Source: Curvibacter cyanobacteriorum
GTDB taxonomy: Bacteria; Pseudomonadota; Gammaproteobacteria; Burkholderiales; Burkholderiaceae_C
NCBI RefSeq assembly: GCF_028649475.1
Contig: NZ_JAQSIP010000004.1
Location: 186,001 to 250,000, forward strand
Direction of reading: 5' to 3'
DNA length: 64,000 nucleotides
The position numbers and the translations under genes are program-made. How positions within the stretch are numbered: the first letter of the stretch is position 1; every line of letters begins with the position of its first letter. Below the pieces are notes generated by a model, which did no database searches, had not been told where the DNA came from, and saw only the letters and a list, made by a program, of their open reading frames with translations. This document shows, in pieces, positions 63,707 to 64,000 of this stretch.

Positions 63707-64000
63707 TCAGCGGATGGCCTGGATGCGGTCCCAGTCTTTCTTGTCGTAGCCCATGGTGCTCATGTCGACGGCTTTCACGATGCGGTCGCGGAAGGCGTTC
63801 TTGTCGACTTCGACCACGTTGATCCCGCGCTTCTTGAAGTCGTCCACCAACTCGCCTTCGCGCTTCTGGATGTCCTTGCTGGCGTTGGCCGCGGCCTCTT
63901 GCATCACCTCGGTGAACAGCTTGCGCTCGTTCTCGTTGAGGGTGTTCCAGACATGGGGCGCGATCTGCGTGATCAGGGAGTCGTTGATGTGGCCGGTCAG
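63707..64000 (-). CDS. dctP: TRAP transporter substrate-binding protein, DctP type (C-terminal part)
   Basis: The last 97 residues of a TRAP binding protein (frame runs off the window at 64000). It reads HINDSLITQIAPHVWNTLNENERKLFTEVMQEAAANASKDIQKREGELVDDFKKRGINVVEVD and ends DRIQAIR, the usual C-terminal helical part of DctP proteins. The ligand-binding Arg lies upstream, outside the window. It is the first gene of the operon; given the catabolic genes downstream, the ligand is probably a hexuronate or aldonate. Confidence 0.9.
   Translation of the reverse strand: MTGHINDSLITQIAPHVWNTLNENERKLFTEVMQEAAANASKDIQKREGELVDDFKKRGINVVEVDKNAFRDRIVKAVDMSTMGYDKKDWDRIQAIR

Overview
This is a GC-rich chromosomal window, densely coding on both strands, that looks like a betaproteobacterium of the order Burkholderiales, most likely Comamonadaceae. 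Clues are the corC-lnt pair, the glyQ-glyS-gmhB-plsC-ygjP series, argB near a SlmA-type regulator, an EFGHIJKLMN-D type II secretion operon, and strongly G/C-ending codons. The assignment is by gene content and style only. No tRNA, rRNA or CRISPR array was seen, and no stretch longer than about 300 bases lacks a gene.

Layout. 1-3.7 kb: the tail of an unknown gene, then phenylalanine/tyrosine degradation (hppD, phhA) divergent from an Lrp/AsnC regulator with a good operator candidate, then a GNAT acetyltransferase. 3.8-6.3 kb: corC-lnt. 6.4-10.8 kb: a secreted lipoprotein protease of the lysyl-endopeptidase type, a LysR regulator and a divergent periplasmic asparaginase with two matching operator-like palindromes. 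10.9-17.6 kb: glyQS, gmhB, plsC, a YgjP-like metallopeptidase and a CidA/LrgB pair. 17.6-22 kb: an SDR and a nitronate monooxygenase, then a sulfur/persulfide module (two YeeE-type membrane proteins divergent from a CsoR-family repressor and a persulfide dioxygenase-rhodanese fusion). 22-23.8 kb: a glycosyltransferase and an MtfA-like peptidase.

24.0-35.1 kb is a complete-looking type II secretion operon (gspE-F-G-H-I-J-K-L-M-N-D). It is followed by a small lipoprotein gene, a heavily biased (probably highly expressed) exported protein of unknown function with a strong terminator, and an EpsD-like peptidyl-prolyl isomerase. 38.5-51.3 kb is a surface-polysaccharide region: an ABC exporter (Wzm/Wzt type, the ATPase carrying a C-terminal extension), an O-antigen-ligase-like protein fused to TPRs, an acyltransferase-like protein, an intact IS3-family element, a 1281-residue methyltransferase/coiled-coil/double glycosyltransferase, a SapC-family protein and a MraY/WecA-type transferase. 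51.5-55.4 kb: argB, a two-component system and a SlmA-like regulator. 55.4-64 kb: a leftward hexuronate/aldonate operon whose transcription runs TRAP transporter (dctP-Q-M), uxaA, Ldh-type dehydrogenase, SDR, uxuB, manD.

The observations most worth following are three. A short F-[TS]-V-G-G motif recurs in GspJ, GspL and GspD of the secretion operon. A giant methyltransferase-coiled-coil-glycosyltransferase is paired with an exporter ATPase that has a C-terminal domain, which may be a chain-termination system in one polypeptide. An IS3 element sits exactly in the loop of an intergenic hairpin. Three divergent intergenic regions also carry clear operator palindromes.
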